From Rhinopithecus roxellana (Eukaryota; Chordata; Mammalia; Primates; Cercopithecidae): DNA of 64,000 bases. Every line of letters begins with the position of its first letter. Within the stretch, counting starts at the first letter, position 1. The stretch lies in NCBI RefSeq assembly GCF_007565055.1, contig NC_044557.1, forward strand, positions 81,975,019-82,039,018. The letters run 5' to 3'. The notes under the pieces were generated by a model that saw only the letters and a list, made by a program, of their open reading frames with translations, had not been told where the DNA came from and searched no databases. The position numbers and the translations under genes were made by a program. Positions 20,860 through 32,470 of the stretch are shown one piece after another.

Positions 20860-22590
20860 ATATCTTGTACCTTTTACTATCAAGAAGGAGCCATGGCACT
20901 TAGTGTGTCATTGTGGATTTTGAAGGCAACATACTGACTACATTTGGGAATAATTCTCCTTTGTGTTTATCTGGAGACTGAAAAGACTGAGTTTTGAATG
21001 TGGCCCAGAGCAAGAGAAAACTCTGCAGCAGGTCTTGTTTGTGGTATCAACTCCCCTGCAACCTGGATCACATGACCTGGCAGAGCCAATGATGCCCTCT
21101 GATAGATAAGTACGCCATTTGGAATCTCTGACAAACCTCAATAGAAGAGACACACAGATGCGTTCCATGGCAGAGAGAATGACTTACTATTTAAAAGACA
21201 CCACCTGGAGTGCTGTTGGATCCTGGTAAAGACTGAGTACCTAACAACAGGCAACCTGGTAAGTGAAGCCATCAAACATGAGCTAGGTATTATCAGATTC
21301 TCCTAATTGCAACATCAGGTGGGTGCAGCAGCAATCCACTAGACACTGGACAATCAAAATGATCTATTCTGGATCAGGCCCAAGCAGGAGACATAAGTAA
21401 ATTACATGAAGATGTGCCTCAACATATTAGTGATGTTTTTGTGAAGCTCATGACTATGGCCCTATATGATCAGAGTTTTCCTATGACTACATGATGAAGG
21501 CAGAAAAAACCTGAGAGCTGGTTCACAATATGTTGTTTTTTACCTCCTGCTATGCTGATTTGAGCTGAAAATGGACTGCTACGTCAATATGGCCCCATCT
21601 AGACTTGGCACCAAAGGACAGTAGTGAGGGTGAATCCTCTACACTGGAAGTGTGAGCAGTACACTGCATCATTCCCTTTGCAGGAATGGAGAAGCACCTG
21701 AAAGTAACGACAGACACAGATCTTTGAGCACTCCTAAAAGGCATGGATTCTTGGTCATCGGCTAGGAAAAAGAAAGATTAGATCAGAGACAAGGGGATCT
21801 GGGAAAGAAGTACGTAGATGTACCCATGGAAGTGGTCAAAAACCATGGTGATCTTTTTATCTAACGTTAATAATGTCCACCAGAGACCATGCATTGCAGA
21901 GGCAGCACTTAACTGGGTGGATGATGCATCCACTGGTTGTCAGCAAGCCTCTACCCTTAGCCACCCTTGTGACTGTGCAATAGGGCCATGAACTGAGTAG
22001 CCATGGTGACAGGTGAAGGCTCTGCATAGGTTGTAAGTTTGGGGTCCCTCTGATCAAGGCTAGACTATCTTTTGATACTGTTCAATGTCCAAACTGCCAG
22101 CAAAAGGCCAACACTATGTCCCTTTATATAGCACCAATGCCCAAAGAGATCTTCCATCACTTTGTGACAACTTGATTACATCACATTTTTCATTTCATTT
22201 TAGAGGGGGTATCAGTTCACCCTTAAATAAACTGACACTTATTCCAGATATGTCTTAACCTTTCCTGCCTGCTGTATGTCTCTCAGGACCATCACCCAAG
22301 GACTTTCTGCATGTCTGATTTATGGACATGGGATTCCGTTCAGCATTGTCCATTAAAGGGATGCATTTTACAGCATAGAAGTTATAATAGTGGACCACTG
22401 GCTATGAAATCTTACCATATGCCACATCATTCAGAAGCAACCAGACCAATAAAATGATGGGAAGACCTGTTAAAGGCTCAGCTAAGCCATCTGCTTGGGG
22501 ACAATACTTTGTCCTCAAGGAGGAGATAAATGTTTTGAACTGATGGCCGGTATGTCTCTGCTCTTCACAACTGAAAATGGGATCACTGTT
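20860..22590 (+). pseudogene. ERV-L-type pol, 3' half (RT end, RNase H, integrase), broken
   Basis: Continuation of the pol fossil that stops at 14610. At 20865-20960 the RT C-terminal segment resembling Lys-Lys-Glu-x-x-x-Leu...Gly-Phe-Trp-Arg-Gln is recognisable at DNA level (AAGAAGGAGCCATGGCACTTAG ... GATTTTGAAGGCAACATACTG). Around 21470-21760 is the RNase H region. Around 21880-22130 is the integrase N-terminal region, with a decayed Cys-x2-Cys (CAAACTGCCAGC) context. Around 22260-22560 is the integrase core and C-terminal part, with a Gly-Ile-Pro-like block after GACATGGGATTCC. Stops occur in all frames. The polyprotein order matches ERV-L. No envelope-like segment or LTR was seen after it. 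Confidence 0.75.
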
Positions 22591-22609
22591 AACATTGCTT
22601 TCATGTGTA

Positions 22610-22770
22610 GCCAAATATATTTGTTTTTATACCAGAAGAAAATGCCATGTCTGTTTTGGCTATTCATACTGAATCCCTAGTGTCTAGAAGAATGTGCGGC
22701 AACTAGAAGACACTTAAAAAACACTGCTGATGCAATGTATACACAACATTTCGTATATTAAATGCTTAAT
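22610..22770 (+). repeat. L2 3'-end fragment
   Basis: The text 'TACTGAATCCCTAGTGTCTAGAAGAATGTGCGGCAACTAGAAGACACTTAAAAAACACTGC' is a decayed L2 3' terminus (ATCCCCAGYRCCTAGAACAGTGCC pattern). Confidence 0.55.
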
Positions 22771-25700
22771 AAAAGGTTATTATCACAATTATGATTATTC
22801 ATTCATTGTATGCCATAGATAAAGACATCTTTAGTCTGATTGTCTCTGTTTTAACCATGATACCACCTTAAAAGCCTCCTTGTTCATACGTTTGTTCAAA
22901 GTAAATTAGCCTAGGAAAGACGGCTGCTGCTGCTCTTCCCAGCCTCTCACAGCTGCACTGATCAATATGGAACTGGGCTTGGGAAGGCCTTTATGGGGCC
23001 TCCTACATTTCACCCTGTTTGTGGTCTCAACACTTGGATTCACCAGTCAGCCCTTGCCTGGGCACCCTGCTGACATCCAAACTTGAGAGAATCCTCAATA
23101 TGCATGAATACTGCAATTACACAGACTTAAACTTCTCCATTCTGAGATAATTACAGAAATGAACTATGTTTCCCAAGCAAATCAGACTGTACAGATACAG
23201 GGAAGGGTGTCTTTGTGGGCATAAGGGATCTCAGACTTATTCTGGCTACATGCCCAAAATCAGCAACACAAGGAGCCCTCTGCCTTAGCAGAGAGAAGCT
23301 TCCTGCCAGAATCCTTAGGGGAAATGCATACAAGCAATTCCTACCCTCGGAAACAGGAATCCTGCTGGCAGTTTGTTCTGTTTAAAAGAAAAACAGAAAA
23401 CAGAAAAAGAGCTGATGTGGCTTCATCAAGACCTATATCCCAGACTTCATAAAAAAACAAACAAACAAACAAACAAAAAGTAATTGAAACAATTCCTGAT
23501 TTGTGCCCTGAAGGAGTTTTGCAATTTTCTTATTCCATCTTGCACAGAAGTTCTGAGCTCAGAAAAAAATAAGGAAAATAAATCTAATGAATAAAATATT
23601 GAAGGGGTTGCAATTCTTGAAAACCAAAAACAAAAGAAAAATCACTTCCTCAGCTGGTTTGGGTTTAAGGGACTGGGATTCGATTTACAAACATCTTTTG
23701 AGTGATGCAGCTCATGACCTTCTTTCTTTCTACTCTGATCCCACAGTTTGTACTTGGAGATCAGTCCATTTGCAGTCTAGTCTGGAAAATCAGTGTTGTC
23801 ATAGAAAAGGTGAGGTAAGATGCAAGTTGGGACAGTAAGCCATCTTTTGTAGGGAGGTGAGAAAACATTTCAATAGCATCAGTGTCACCAAGATTTAGGA
23901 GGACATAAGAGGGGACATCTCAGACACAGAAGCTCCAAAGAGCCTCAAGACCTGAGGTGATTCAGGCAATTGCCAGTGTCTATCTGAACTGTGGCACACA
24001 GGGATGAAGATCCCAGTGGTGAATGATATCTCGAAGAGGTGAAGAGCAATTAACACTAGGTTTGTCCATGTGGATTTCTCATAATTAAGTAGAAATATAG
24101 GGGAGCAGAATTCAGCTTTGGAATAGAAACCTTGTAAGAACCAGGCATTCAGGGCAATACCCTAAGCTGGACTTGGGGTCTAACCAGGGACACTAAGGAG
24201 AAACTATGAAGGTCGAAATAAAAACAAAGAAGTTCTTACCCTTGGCTGGGACCCATATATAAGTGGAAGGAAAAAGGCTGTTGTTTAGGGCTCCACAGAT
24301 GCTCATTCCTGGTACATGAGGTCCTGAGCCAGGTTGGCATTAAGGTAGCTCAGAGGGCATGTGGCATCCCATCAATCATAGCTCAGAGACTGGACTTGGG
24401 GTCTGAGACATGATACTTACTTCCAAGGGCCACTGGATGGGGGTAGAGAGGGTGAGGCTTCCAGCATACTTCTTGTTCTCATCAGGAGTGTCTCAGGATC
24501 CGAGATGAGCATTGATTCACAAATGGGGCCTGGCTGCTCTTGTTTACGGAGGGCATAGTATATACCAGGCATTAGATGAGATAAATCCATTATCTCACCT
24601 TTTTCCAGGAAATGCAAGTGGGAAGCTGAAGAAAATTATAGTATTTCTGGCAGTCAAGATTTGGAAAGTTACCTACTAAAAGGCTACAATATGCTCAAGA
24701 TACTACTATATCAGAATAATTTTCACCTAATTAAGAGAATGAAAATTTTATTTACTCAACCAAATAGTGAGTTAATATACAGGAAATATACGTTCTGGAT
24801 CAAACAGAATAGAAAACAATGACATTGAGATGGATACCAGTGCCCTCATGACAGACCTGTCATGTGTAATTGTCTGTTATTTTCTACGTACACTCCATCT
24901 GAATGAGCAATAAAACTAGCTTGGGGAAGAATAGTTTCTTCTCTGATCATTGTATTTCTTCAGGACTTCTTATTGCTCTCAGACGTGCTACTTGTGATTT
25001 TCAGTTACACTTGACACATTAGCTTTGCTAATATTTTAAACTTACTAAATTTGTTCATGTCCTCTTTCCTGCATATCCTCCCTCACTTTTACCTTGTGTA
25101 TTAAGTACCACAAAAGAATATTGTCTGAAACAAATGGCATGCAATCCTTGGAGGATAGATTTCCATGCTACTATAGAGTGAATGCCTTCCATAGTGAGAG
25201 GCTTATATTTAATATGTGAATTGTGCCAGAGGTGATTCAGCCAGGTAAAATGCTGGTATTACCTAGAAAACATGGGCGTATCCATCTTCCATTGAGTTGT
25301 GTGTTCCGGTTTGGGCTTTTGTTGATATGGTTTTGATGCCAAAGCAGCAAAAACTGTTTCCTGATAAAGAGCAGAAACCAGACTCCTTGGTGCCATTGTT
25401 CATTACTGCCCGATCAGACAGGGAGAGTATGATATAATCTGACAGTTGAGAAAGTTGTGCACTCCTCACCCACTAAGCACATGTATCTTTCTGAAGGACC
25501 CTGCTGAAAACTTGCACTCTGAGCCCCAGAGCCAAATTTTGCTAAAGTTCTATGATTCCACCATGGTTCCCTGATTAAGTAAATATATTGTGTATAGACT
25601 GCAAGCTAGGATTCTACTGCTGAAATCTGAGGTCTAAATATAAGTGATCTACATTACAAGTAATCTACATTGCTGTGCCTGTAAAAGTTTACCCTGTGAC

Positions 25701-27330
25701 ACCTGGATTTAATATATCCTGACAACAGGTGCATTTGGTTCAGAGAATGACCTTCAACTTTACCTAGAAGATAAATGCCTGATTGTAGGTCATCTACATG
25801 CATCTTTGGATAGAGAGGGCAGAGGCAGGAATGCCAATGCAAATGTTAAACATACCCTTTCTATTGTTTTATTAGGACTATGCATTATTAAATGGGACCT
25901 TCTTTACTCTTTGTGTTTCTATTAGAGTAACATTCTTGGCTTCCTCTGCATCCTCACTAATTTTTCCCAATGGGAGGAGGATGAAAGTATCTGAATAGTA
26001 AACTTAAGAACAAAAACTGGTCATGTTTGACTGAGTCTCTTCCCTTTGCCTTTCTTCTTTGTATCTACCTGATTTTAGGAAATTATACTCTACTTTGTTC
26101 TTGGTCATACAAACAGAGGTCATACACAGCAGCAACCTTGTCCTTTTGTTGTGGAAAATCAGTGGTTGACCAGTGCCACTTGACATTGAGTGAATAAGTC
26201 TGTATTAATGTGGCTACATATTAGGAAGCCCATTGTTTTCTCATGCCTAAGCCTCAATTTCCAGTAATTCCATCAGTAATGAAGTAGGAATTTTAATGTT
26301 TGTCTGCTTAAATTTTTGTCTCTCTCAGTGAAATCAGAACTCAGGCTAGAAAGAGGATCATATACTCTAGTAGGTTGCCTAAAATCCCAACATATTCCAT
26401 CAGTAATTTTCATGTTGTACAGGTTTGTTAAGTTATGTCCTTTACTTAACCTCCAAACAGCACCATAAAGATGATTTTAAAGGGTGATAATTACATTTCT
26501 AATGATGTAGTCCTATTATGATCTCTCCCCTCATAATATGACCTTATTTTTATCTAGCTATAAGAGATCTCTTATAGACACCTTTGAGTTATGGTTGATG
26601 TATGATCAAGGAGTAACTCTAAGATTATAGAGAGTTTGGCCAAGGGAAAATTTTTAGAAAATAGAGAGTTTTCCACTTCATTTCAAAGTAAAATTTAGAC
26701 ACATTTTTAAGCTGTGAAGTTTTATAAAATGAAAGGTAAAACTTCTAAAAAGCAATTAGATATTTTATTTCAGAAACTAGAAGCCTTGGGGCAGCGTTAG
26801 GGAGGGAAGCTGAAACATAAAGTAAGCATTCTGGAGTGAAAACCCTCCCACACCTAATTTGACAAGGCTTGGAAATACACACATTTGGCACTCAGTGTGT
26901 ATGGACAAAAGCAAAATCAGGCTTTCACCCAGGTTTGAGGTAGATAAAGCAGCAAAGATCAGGAATCCAAAAGTAGATCACCAAGTTTTCAGAGGCTTGA
27001 TTTTTCTCAGCAGTATTTTTAATGGCTCCTTGCCTCTTTCTTTAGAATAATCAAAAGTTAGGTAATTAAAATGACATGTTTTGAGGGTCCATTTCAAAGA
27101 AAGCTTTCAGCTCTCCATTTATATGGATTTAAGACATGTCATTAACATTTATACTAAAATATATCCCATTAGGATAGAAATCACACAGCTTTTATGGCTA
27201 AACTTTTAATGAGGTTTTCTCACATGCATTGTAGTTTTTTTTTTAAGAGTTTATAATTAAATTACTAGTCTCCTATGTTTGAGTCCAAATCATTTTCCAA
27301 AAGTAGTTTATCTTGATAAACACCCTTTAA
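22771..27330. other. Unassigned sequence, no gene seen
   Basis: About 4.5 kb without a recognised repeat or gene. A (CAAA)n run lies at about 23451-23478. GTAAGT- or GTGAGA-like splice-donor look-alikes occur on the minus strand near 24230, 24416 and 24600, but without a convincing open exon or matching acceptors. Frames are at most 83 codons. Confidence 0.45.
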
Positions 27331-28257
27331 AATATTTCCTGATGAAAGGTCTAATATCCAGAATCTATAAAAAACTTGAACAATTGAAAAAGCAAAAAAT
27401 GAACAACCCCATTATAAAATGGCCAAAGGACATGAAGAGACACCTCTCAAAAGAAGACATACAAGTAGCCAACAAATCAAAAATAAAAAAAAGCTCTGCA
27501 TCATTATCACCAGAGAAATGCAAAATCACAAAGTGCTATCATGTCATACTGGTCATAATGGCATTATTAAAAAGTCAAAAACAATAGATGATGGCAAGGC
27601 TGTACAGAAAAGGGAAAACTTATACACCATTGGTGGGAATGTAAATTAGTTCAGCCTCTATGGAAAGTAGTTTAGAGATATCTCAAAGTATTTAAAACAG
27701 AACTACAATTTGACTGAAGAGTCCCATTACTGGGTACATATCCAAAAGAAAACAAATCATTCTACCAAAAAGACACAGGCTATGTTCATTGCAACACTGT
27801 TCACAACAGCAAAGACATAGAATCAACCTGGGTTCTCATCAATAGTGGACTGGATGAAGAAAGTGTGCTTCATACACATTATGGAATACTACACAGCCAT
27901 AAAAAAGAATGAAATCATGTCCTTAACAGCAACATAGATGTAACTAGAGGCCATTATTTTAAGCAAATTAATGAAGAAACAGGAAACAAAATACTACATG
28001 TTCTCACTTATAAGTGGGAGCTAACCATTGAGTACTCATGGACATAAAGATGACAACAACAGAAACTGGGGACCACTAGAGAGTGGAGAGAGGAAGAGGG
28101 AAAAAGGCTGTAAAACTACCTACAGTGTACTATACTCAGTACCCGGGTGATAGGACCATTCGTAACCCAAACTTCAGTATCACTCAATATACCCAGGTAA
28201 TATACCTGCACATATACCCCCGAATTAAAAATAAAAGTTGAGAAATCAATATTTCCT
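27331..28257. repeat. Target-site duplication pair of the truncated L1
   Basis: AATATTTCCT at 27331-27340 and 28248-28257, 10 bp and identical, bracket the 3' L1 fragment. This shows it is a 5'-truncated insertion and not a broken larger element. Confidence 0.8.
27341..28247 (+). mobile_element. 5'-truncated L1 (older L1PB/L1MA-like 3' end)
   Basis: About 907 bp covering the last part of ORF2 (27341 to about 28020, starting at the conserved segment that reads Gly-Leu-Ile-Ser-Arg-Ile-Tyr-Lys) and the 3' UTR with 'GTACCCGGGTGATAGGACCATTCGTAACCCAAACTTCAGTATCAC'. ORF2 has several stops and frameshifts; one frame of 102 codons survives at 27279-27587, starting in flanking DNA. The 3' UTR wording points to an old primate or late L1MA family. 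It ends in an AATTAAAAATAAAAG tail. Confidence 0.9.
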
Positions 28258-28824
28258 CAAGGTTAAACACAAATTTAAAATATTACTTTAATATCACATG
28301 TAATTTACAATATGTAATGTTAACAATATAATCAGTTCTCAAAATGAAGAAAAGCTTTTGTGAATAAGACAAAATTTGTGATTCAGGGTAGTATATCTCA
28401 CTTCAAGAAACAGTGCATTTTTAAAATAAAACCTTTTCAATAAAGACATTCTTTTCATCTTCTAAAAGTTTTTAAAACATATTTTGTGTTATAAAAGGAT
28501 ACATGCCAAAGTGTTCCTATTAATTGTTACATCAATGAGCTGAAACCGAAACAAAATGGTGGGGAAATTTTTAGAATTTTTCTTTTAGTTAAAAATGTAT
28601 AGAATCAAATTGTTTCAAAAATTCACACACTGGAGTGTGTTTATTCAAAGTTTCCTAAGAATTTAAGAATTTTAAATGTGTTTTTGTTGTAGGCTGGATA
28701 AAAGAAATCAGTGTTAATCCCTATATTGTCATTTCACACCTCTAACTAACACAGGTACACAATCTCTTACCTGAAATTCTTGGGCAATTGTATTTCACAG
28801 AATTTGGAAATTTGGGGCTTTTTG
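28258..28824. other. Unassigned AT-rich sequence
   Basis: No gene or named repeat was recognised. Confidence 0.5.
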
Positions 28825-28829
28825 ACTAG

Positions 28830-29193
28830 TATATTAGTCCATTTTCACATTGCTATAAAGATACTACCTGAGACTGGGTAATTTATAAACAAAAGAGTTT
28901 TAATTGACTCACAGTTCCACATGGCTGGAGAGGCCTCAGGAAATTTACAGTCATGGCAGAAGGCAAAGGGGAAGAAAGGCACGTCTTACATGGCATCAGG
29001 AGAGAGAGAGCCAGTGAAGGGGAAGTGCCACACTTTTAAACATCTCTCATGAGAACTCACTTGCTATCATGAGAACTGCATTGGAGAAACCACCCCCATA
29101 ATCTAATTACCTCCCACCAAGTCCCTCTCTCAACACATAGGGATTATAATTTGAGATGAGATTTGGGTGGGGACACAGAGCCAAACTATATCA
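28830..29193 (-). mobile_element. MaLR solo LTR (MST/THE1-like), antisense
   Basis: 364 bp, from TATATTAGTCCATTTTCAC to CCAAACTATATCA. Reversed MaLR landmarks are present: ACATGGCTGGAGAGGCCTCA, GAACTCACTTGCTATCATGAGAAC, CCACCCCCATAATCTAATTACC and GAGATGAGATTTGGGTGGGG. The 5-bp TSD ACTAG is exact (28825-28829 and 29194-29198). No internal region is present, so the provirus was reduced to one LTR by recombination. Confidence 0.92.
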
Positions 29194-29464
29194 ACTAGGA
29201 ATATGGTACACGGACCCAATGATATAAAACTATTCCATCAGAGCCTGGAATAAAACCCTATAATTAAACACATTCAAATTTCTACAGTGAAACATATAAA
29301 ATTCATAATGCTTGTAATTAAGACAATAATATTCATACTGTGTGTGATACATAAAGGGTCTAAATAACCTCAGGTGAGGTTTTGTCACCAAATGAGTTAC
29401 AAAACAACTAAGTTTTCCATAGTTTGGGGATTTCAGAATTATAAAGAAGAGATTATTGTCTTGT

Positions 29465-29690
29465 AATAATAATAAGTGTTAACAATAATTATGCCAAGCA
29501 CTTATATATATTATTTCATTTCATCCTCTCAGCAACTCTCTTAGAATGCAGCTATCATAGTTTTGACTTAAATATAAAAAAAAACAGAGATATGCTAGCT
29601 ATTAAGGATAGAACCAGGATTTGAATTCAGGCATTCTGTATCCAGAGCCCATGGTTTTAACTACTGTACTTTACCATCTTCCTTTCTAAA
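29465..29690 (-). repeat. MIR SINE, reverse orientation
   Basis: Reversed MIR text: 'TGCCAAGCACTTATATATATTATTTCATTTCATCCTCTCAGCAACTC', 'AGAACCAGGATTTGAATTCAGGCATTCTGTATCCAGAGCCCATGGTTTTAACTACTGTAC'. Confidence 0.85.
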
Positions 29691-31370
29691 GGAAGTGCTG
29701 GCCTCAACAAAGAAAGAATCTGACCCCACATATCATTGGTGTTGTCGTTATGAATGGCCAAAGCCAATGGCTGTGACCTTGAACAATAAATACATCACAT
29801 TTTTTCCCAAGACAAAGTCTCCTGCCAACTCTGCCTTCCTCTCCCCTGTGCCTAGTGCAAAGGTTGGCATCCAGTACACCCTGACTACTGTTGATAGCCT
29901 GACTGATGCTTTCTTTGGGACCCTCACACAGAGGTGAGGCCATGACAGGAAGAAGAAAGTGCAGAGTCCATTTATGCTCAATTGCAGAATTGCTTCCTTC
30001 TCTCCCACCCACCTATATAGTTCAAAATCCCATCATGGATGGAAGATGTCTTTGAGCCTGTGCCTCTTCAGGCTCTACATCAAGAGATAAGAATTGTGTT
30101 TATTTATCTATACAGGAATAGTCTAAATCATGAGCGTCTATTTACTGTGATCTTCAAAATGAAAACACATCAATGTATAAGCATGTAAAATCCACATGTT
30201 TCTTAGAAATGAACACTACTGAGGATCATTTTGTCTCCTAAAGCAAGATATATGTATCTATTCAACCTCCTTTACGAAGGAAGATAATTCATACGGAAAG
30301 CTGAGAGGGGCCTCTTTAAAGAGTTCAAAGGCCCATTCTAAAGGTGTAGAAACAAGCAGCTTGATCCTTTTTGCTAAGACTCTTTGTAACTCACAAATAG
30401 TCCTTCTTCCAATTTCTATACTCTATAAATCCCCTTTATGTACCACTTCCATATTAACCCCCACAAAATAACACTTTTGATCATGCCGTCTTCTAGAAAA
30501 GCTTTAGCTACCTCTTATTTGCTAATATATTACATGATCCCCGTCCAACAACAATGTCTCCCATAAGACATTCCAAATTCTCATGTCTTCTGTCCCATGA
30601 GGTCCCTCCTCTATATTCCAGACAAGCAATGTATTGCTCCCTCTATTGGCCTTGTATGTAACACCTTGCTTGCTTTCTGATGGGAATGGTCCTAGCAAAG
30701 GTTTGCACTTTCCCCCGATCATGGAGGCAGGTCATTGTCACTCCTACTACCACTACAGACTGAAGAGCCCTACTTATGGCACTGGCTGGCAAAGAGAGAT
30801 AGGCATGCATGTTCCCTGGCCAGGCTGAAGGCACGGAGTCTCTTACTTTCCCAGTAATGACTTGAGACGCTGGGATGACACAACTCAGAAGTGCACGGGA
30901 GTTAATGCCCAAGGAATGAATTGGTCAGCAGAACAAAAGTGAAGGCAATTAGTAGATTTATCCCCCTTCTTCATCCTTCCCTACCATGTAAACCATTCTG
31001 AGACATGGAAATTCATAGAGGCTCCAGGAAAATGCCACACCAGTTGCAGGAGCCAGCTGTCCTTGTTATACAACTTGGGCCAGCCTGGGACATGGCCCCC
31101 TCATATGTGCACACCTTCCTTCTCTACCTCATGCACTTTTCTCCCTCTTTTCTCCTTCCCTGATATTGCACCACCCAATGAAGTATTAGCACACATTTTT
31201 TTTTCTCCAATTCTGTTGTGTAGGGAAACTGGGCTATGACATACTCCAAATTTCTTAGCATTCTTTTCTGTGCCTGGTCTCTATACTGTTTTCCTGCTGG
31301 TGCCCATGTGCCCCACCACTACCCTCAACAAAATACAGCCATCCTTCAAGATATATTGTTGACATCAACA
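29691..31370. other. Unassigned sequence, possibly part L2
   Basis: No gene was seen. Frames of 64-102 codons overlap on both strands (29704-30012, 30522-30912) without any family resemblance. The C/T-rich text near 30480-30700 has an L2-like flavour but no diagnostic block. Confidence 0.4.
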
Positions 31371-31929
31371 TAAATTAATTTTGTGATCCTCCAATCAGAT
31401 ATGATTTCTTCTTACTAAAAAATCCCCACTATATTTTGTTTGGACTTTTCTATAATATGTATATGTATCTCATTCTGTCATGTGCATTATTTAATGTCTT
31501 ATTCCTCCTTTTGGAGGTTGAGCTTCATGAAGGCAGATATTGTATGCTGTTAATTTTGGGCATCTTGCTATGCTGTGTCTTCATATGAAGTTCTCAGTAC
31601 AAGTCCCTTTCAAGTATGATCTGTGTTCTACTGGCTGGTCTAGCTTCAACCCTTCATTCTTAGTCACAAACCCAAAGCTAAGCCTTAGGAAGCACAAACA
31701 ATGAGCCGATTCCTAACATTCACATAATATTTCACACTACTGTCTTTGTCACTGCCATTCCCAAAGCACTACTCTTAATTCTTCATGCCCAGAAATTCCT
31801 TTAAATCTTTCAAAACTGAAATCAAGTGTCACACATCAACTCTTCTTTGAAGTTTTCACTAACACCCAGGTTTCTCCTCCTAGAATTTATTAAATGCCAA
31901 TATAACTCCATTATGACCATTTATTTATT
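31371..31929 (+). repeat. L2 LINE fragments
   Basis: An L2-like segment at 31460-31560 has 'GGAGGTTGAGCTTCATGAAGGCAGATATTG'. A second at 31730-31905 has 'CATGCCCAGAAATTCCTTTAAATCTTTCAAAACTGAAATCAAGTGTCACACATCAACTCTTCTTTGAAGTTTTC', the L2 'CTCAGCTTAAATGTCACCTCCTC' region. The L2 3' end resumes at 32385-32470 after a DNA transposon. Confidence 0.65.
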
Positions 31930-32358
31930 TAGTGGTCAGAAAACTATTTTTGTAAAGGATCAAATAAAATATTTTATATTTTCCTACACATTATATTTAA
32001 TCAGTTCAACTATTAATTACTACTAATTACCACTGGTACTTTATGTTATTACTGTTTTGTTTAAATGCTGAAATAATAGCATTTATGTAACAGAACATTG
32101 AATAACAGAATAATATGTAATTTCAAATACCTGTTTTTAATATTTGTATGTTAAAGTCATAACCATGGATAATTATATAATATATACTATAATAATAAAT
32201 ATTTTTATTTGCCCAGACTATGCCATCCTTGTTCCATCTACTCAACTCTGCCATTTTAACACAAAAAGACAGACAATACGTAAATAAATGGGTCAATAAA
32301 CTACAAAAACAGGCAGTGGGTAGATTTGGTCCACAGGCCATAATCTGCCAACTCCTGG
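31930..32358 (+). mobile_element. hAT-Charlie-type nonautonomous DNA transposon inside L2
   Basis: The left end TAGTGGTCAGAAAACTATTTTTGTAAAGG and the right end ATTTGGTCCACAGGCCATAATCTGCCAACTCCTGG match the CAGGGGTCGGCAAACT...AGTTTGCCGACCCCTG inverted termini of a common mammalian hAT group. The interior keeps 'CTACTCAACTCTGCCATTTTAACACAAAA' and 'ACAATACGTAAATAAATGGGTC'. The middle (about 31990-32190) is AT-rich and does not match, so it may hold a further insertion. No clear 8-bp TSD was seen. Confidence 0.7.
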
Positions 32359-32384
32359 AATAATCCACTGCAATTCCTTAAATA

Positions 32385-32470
32385 TCAATAAGCTTTTAAT
32401 TCTTGGAATCTACAATAATGTTTGGCACTTATTAGGTGTTCAATGAGTATTTGTTGCATGAGTGAATTAA
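32385..32470 (+). repeat. L2 3' end
   Basis: 'TTGGAATCTACAATAATGTTTGGCACTTATTAGGTGTTCAATGAGTATTTGTTGCATGAGTGAATTAAA' is the L2 3' terminus, probably the end of the L2 interrupted by the hAT element. Confidence 0.75.

Noticed and set aside
24230..24617. Cluster of minus-strand splice-donor-like sites with a 66-codon frame ending at 24417
   Set aside because: No acceptor with a polypyrimidine tract at a sensible distance, no protein resemblance, and donor-like hexamers are common by chance.
29704..30012. Overlapping frames of 80-102 codons on both strands, considered as a processed pseudogene
   Set aside because: No recognisable protein, no A-tail with TSD, and both strands are equally open.
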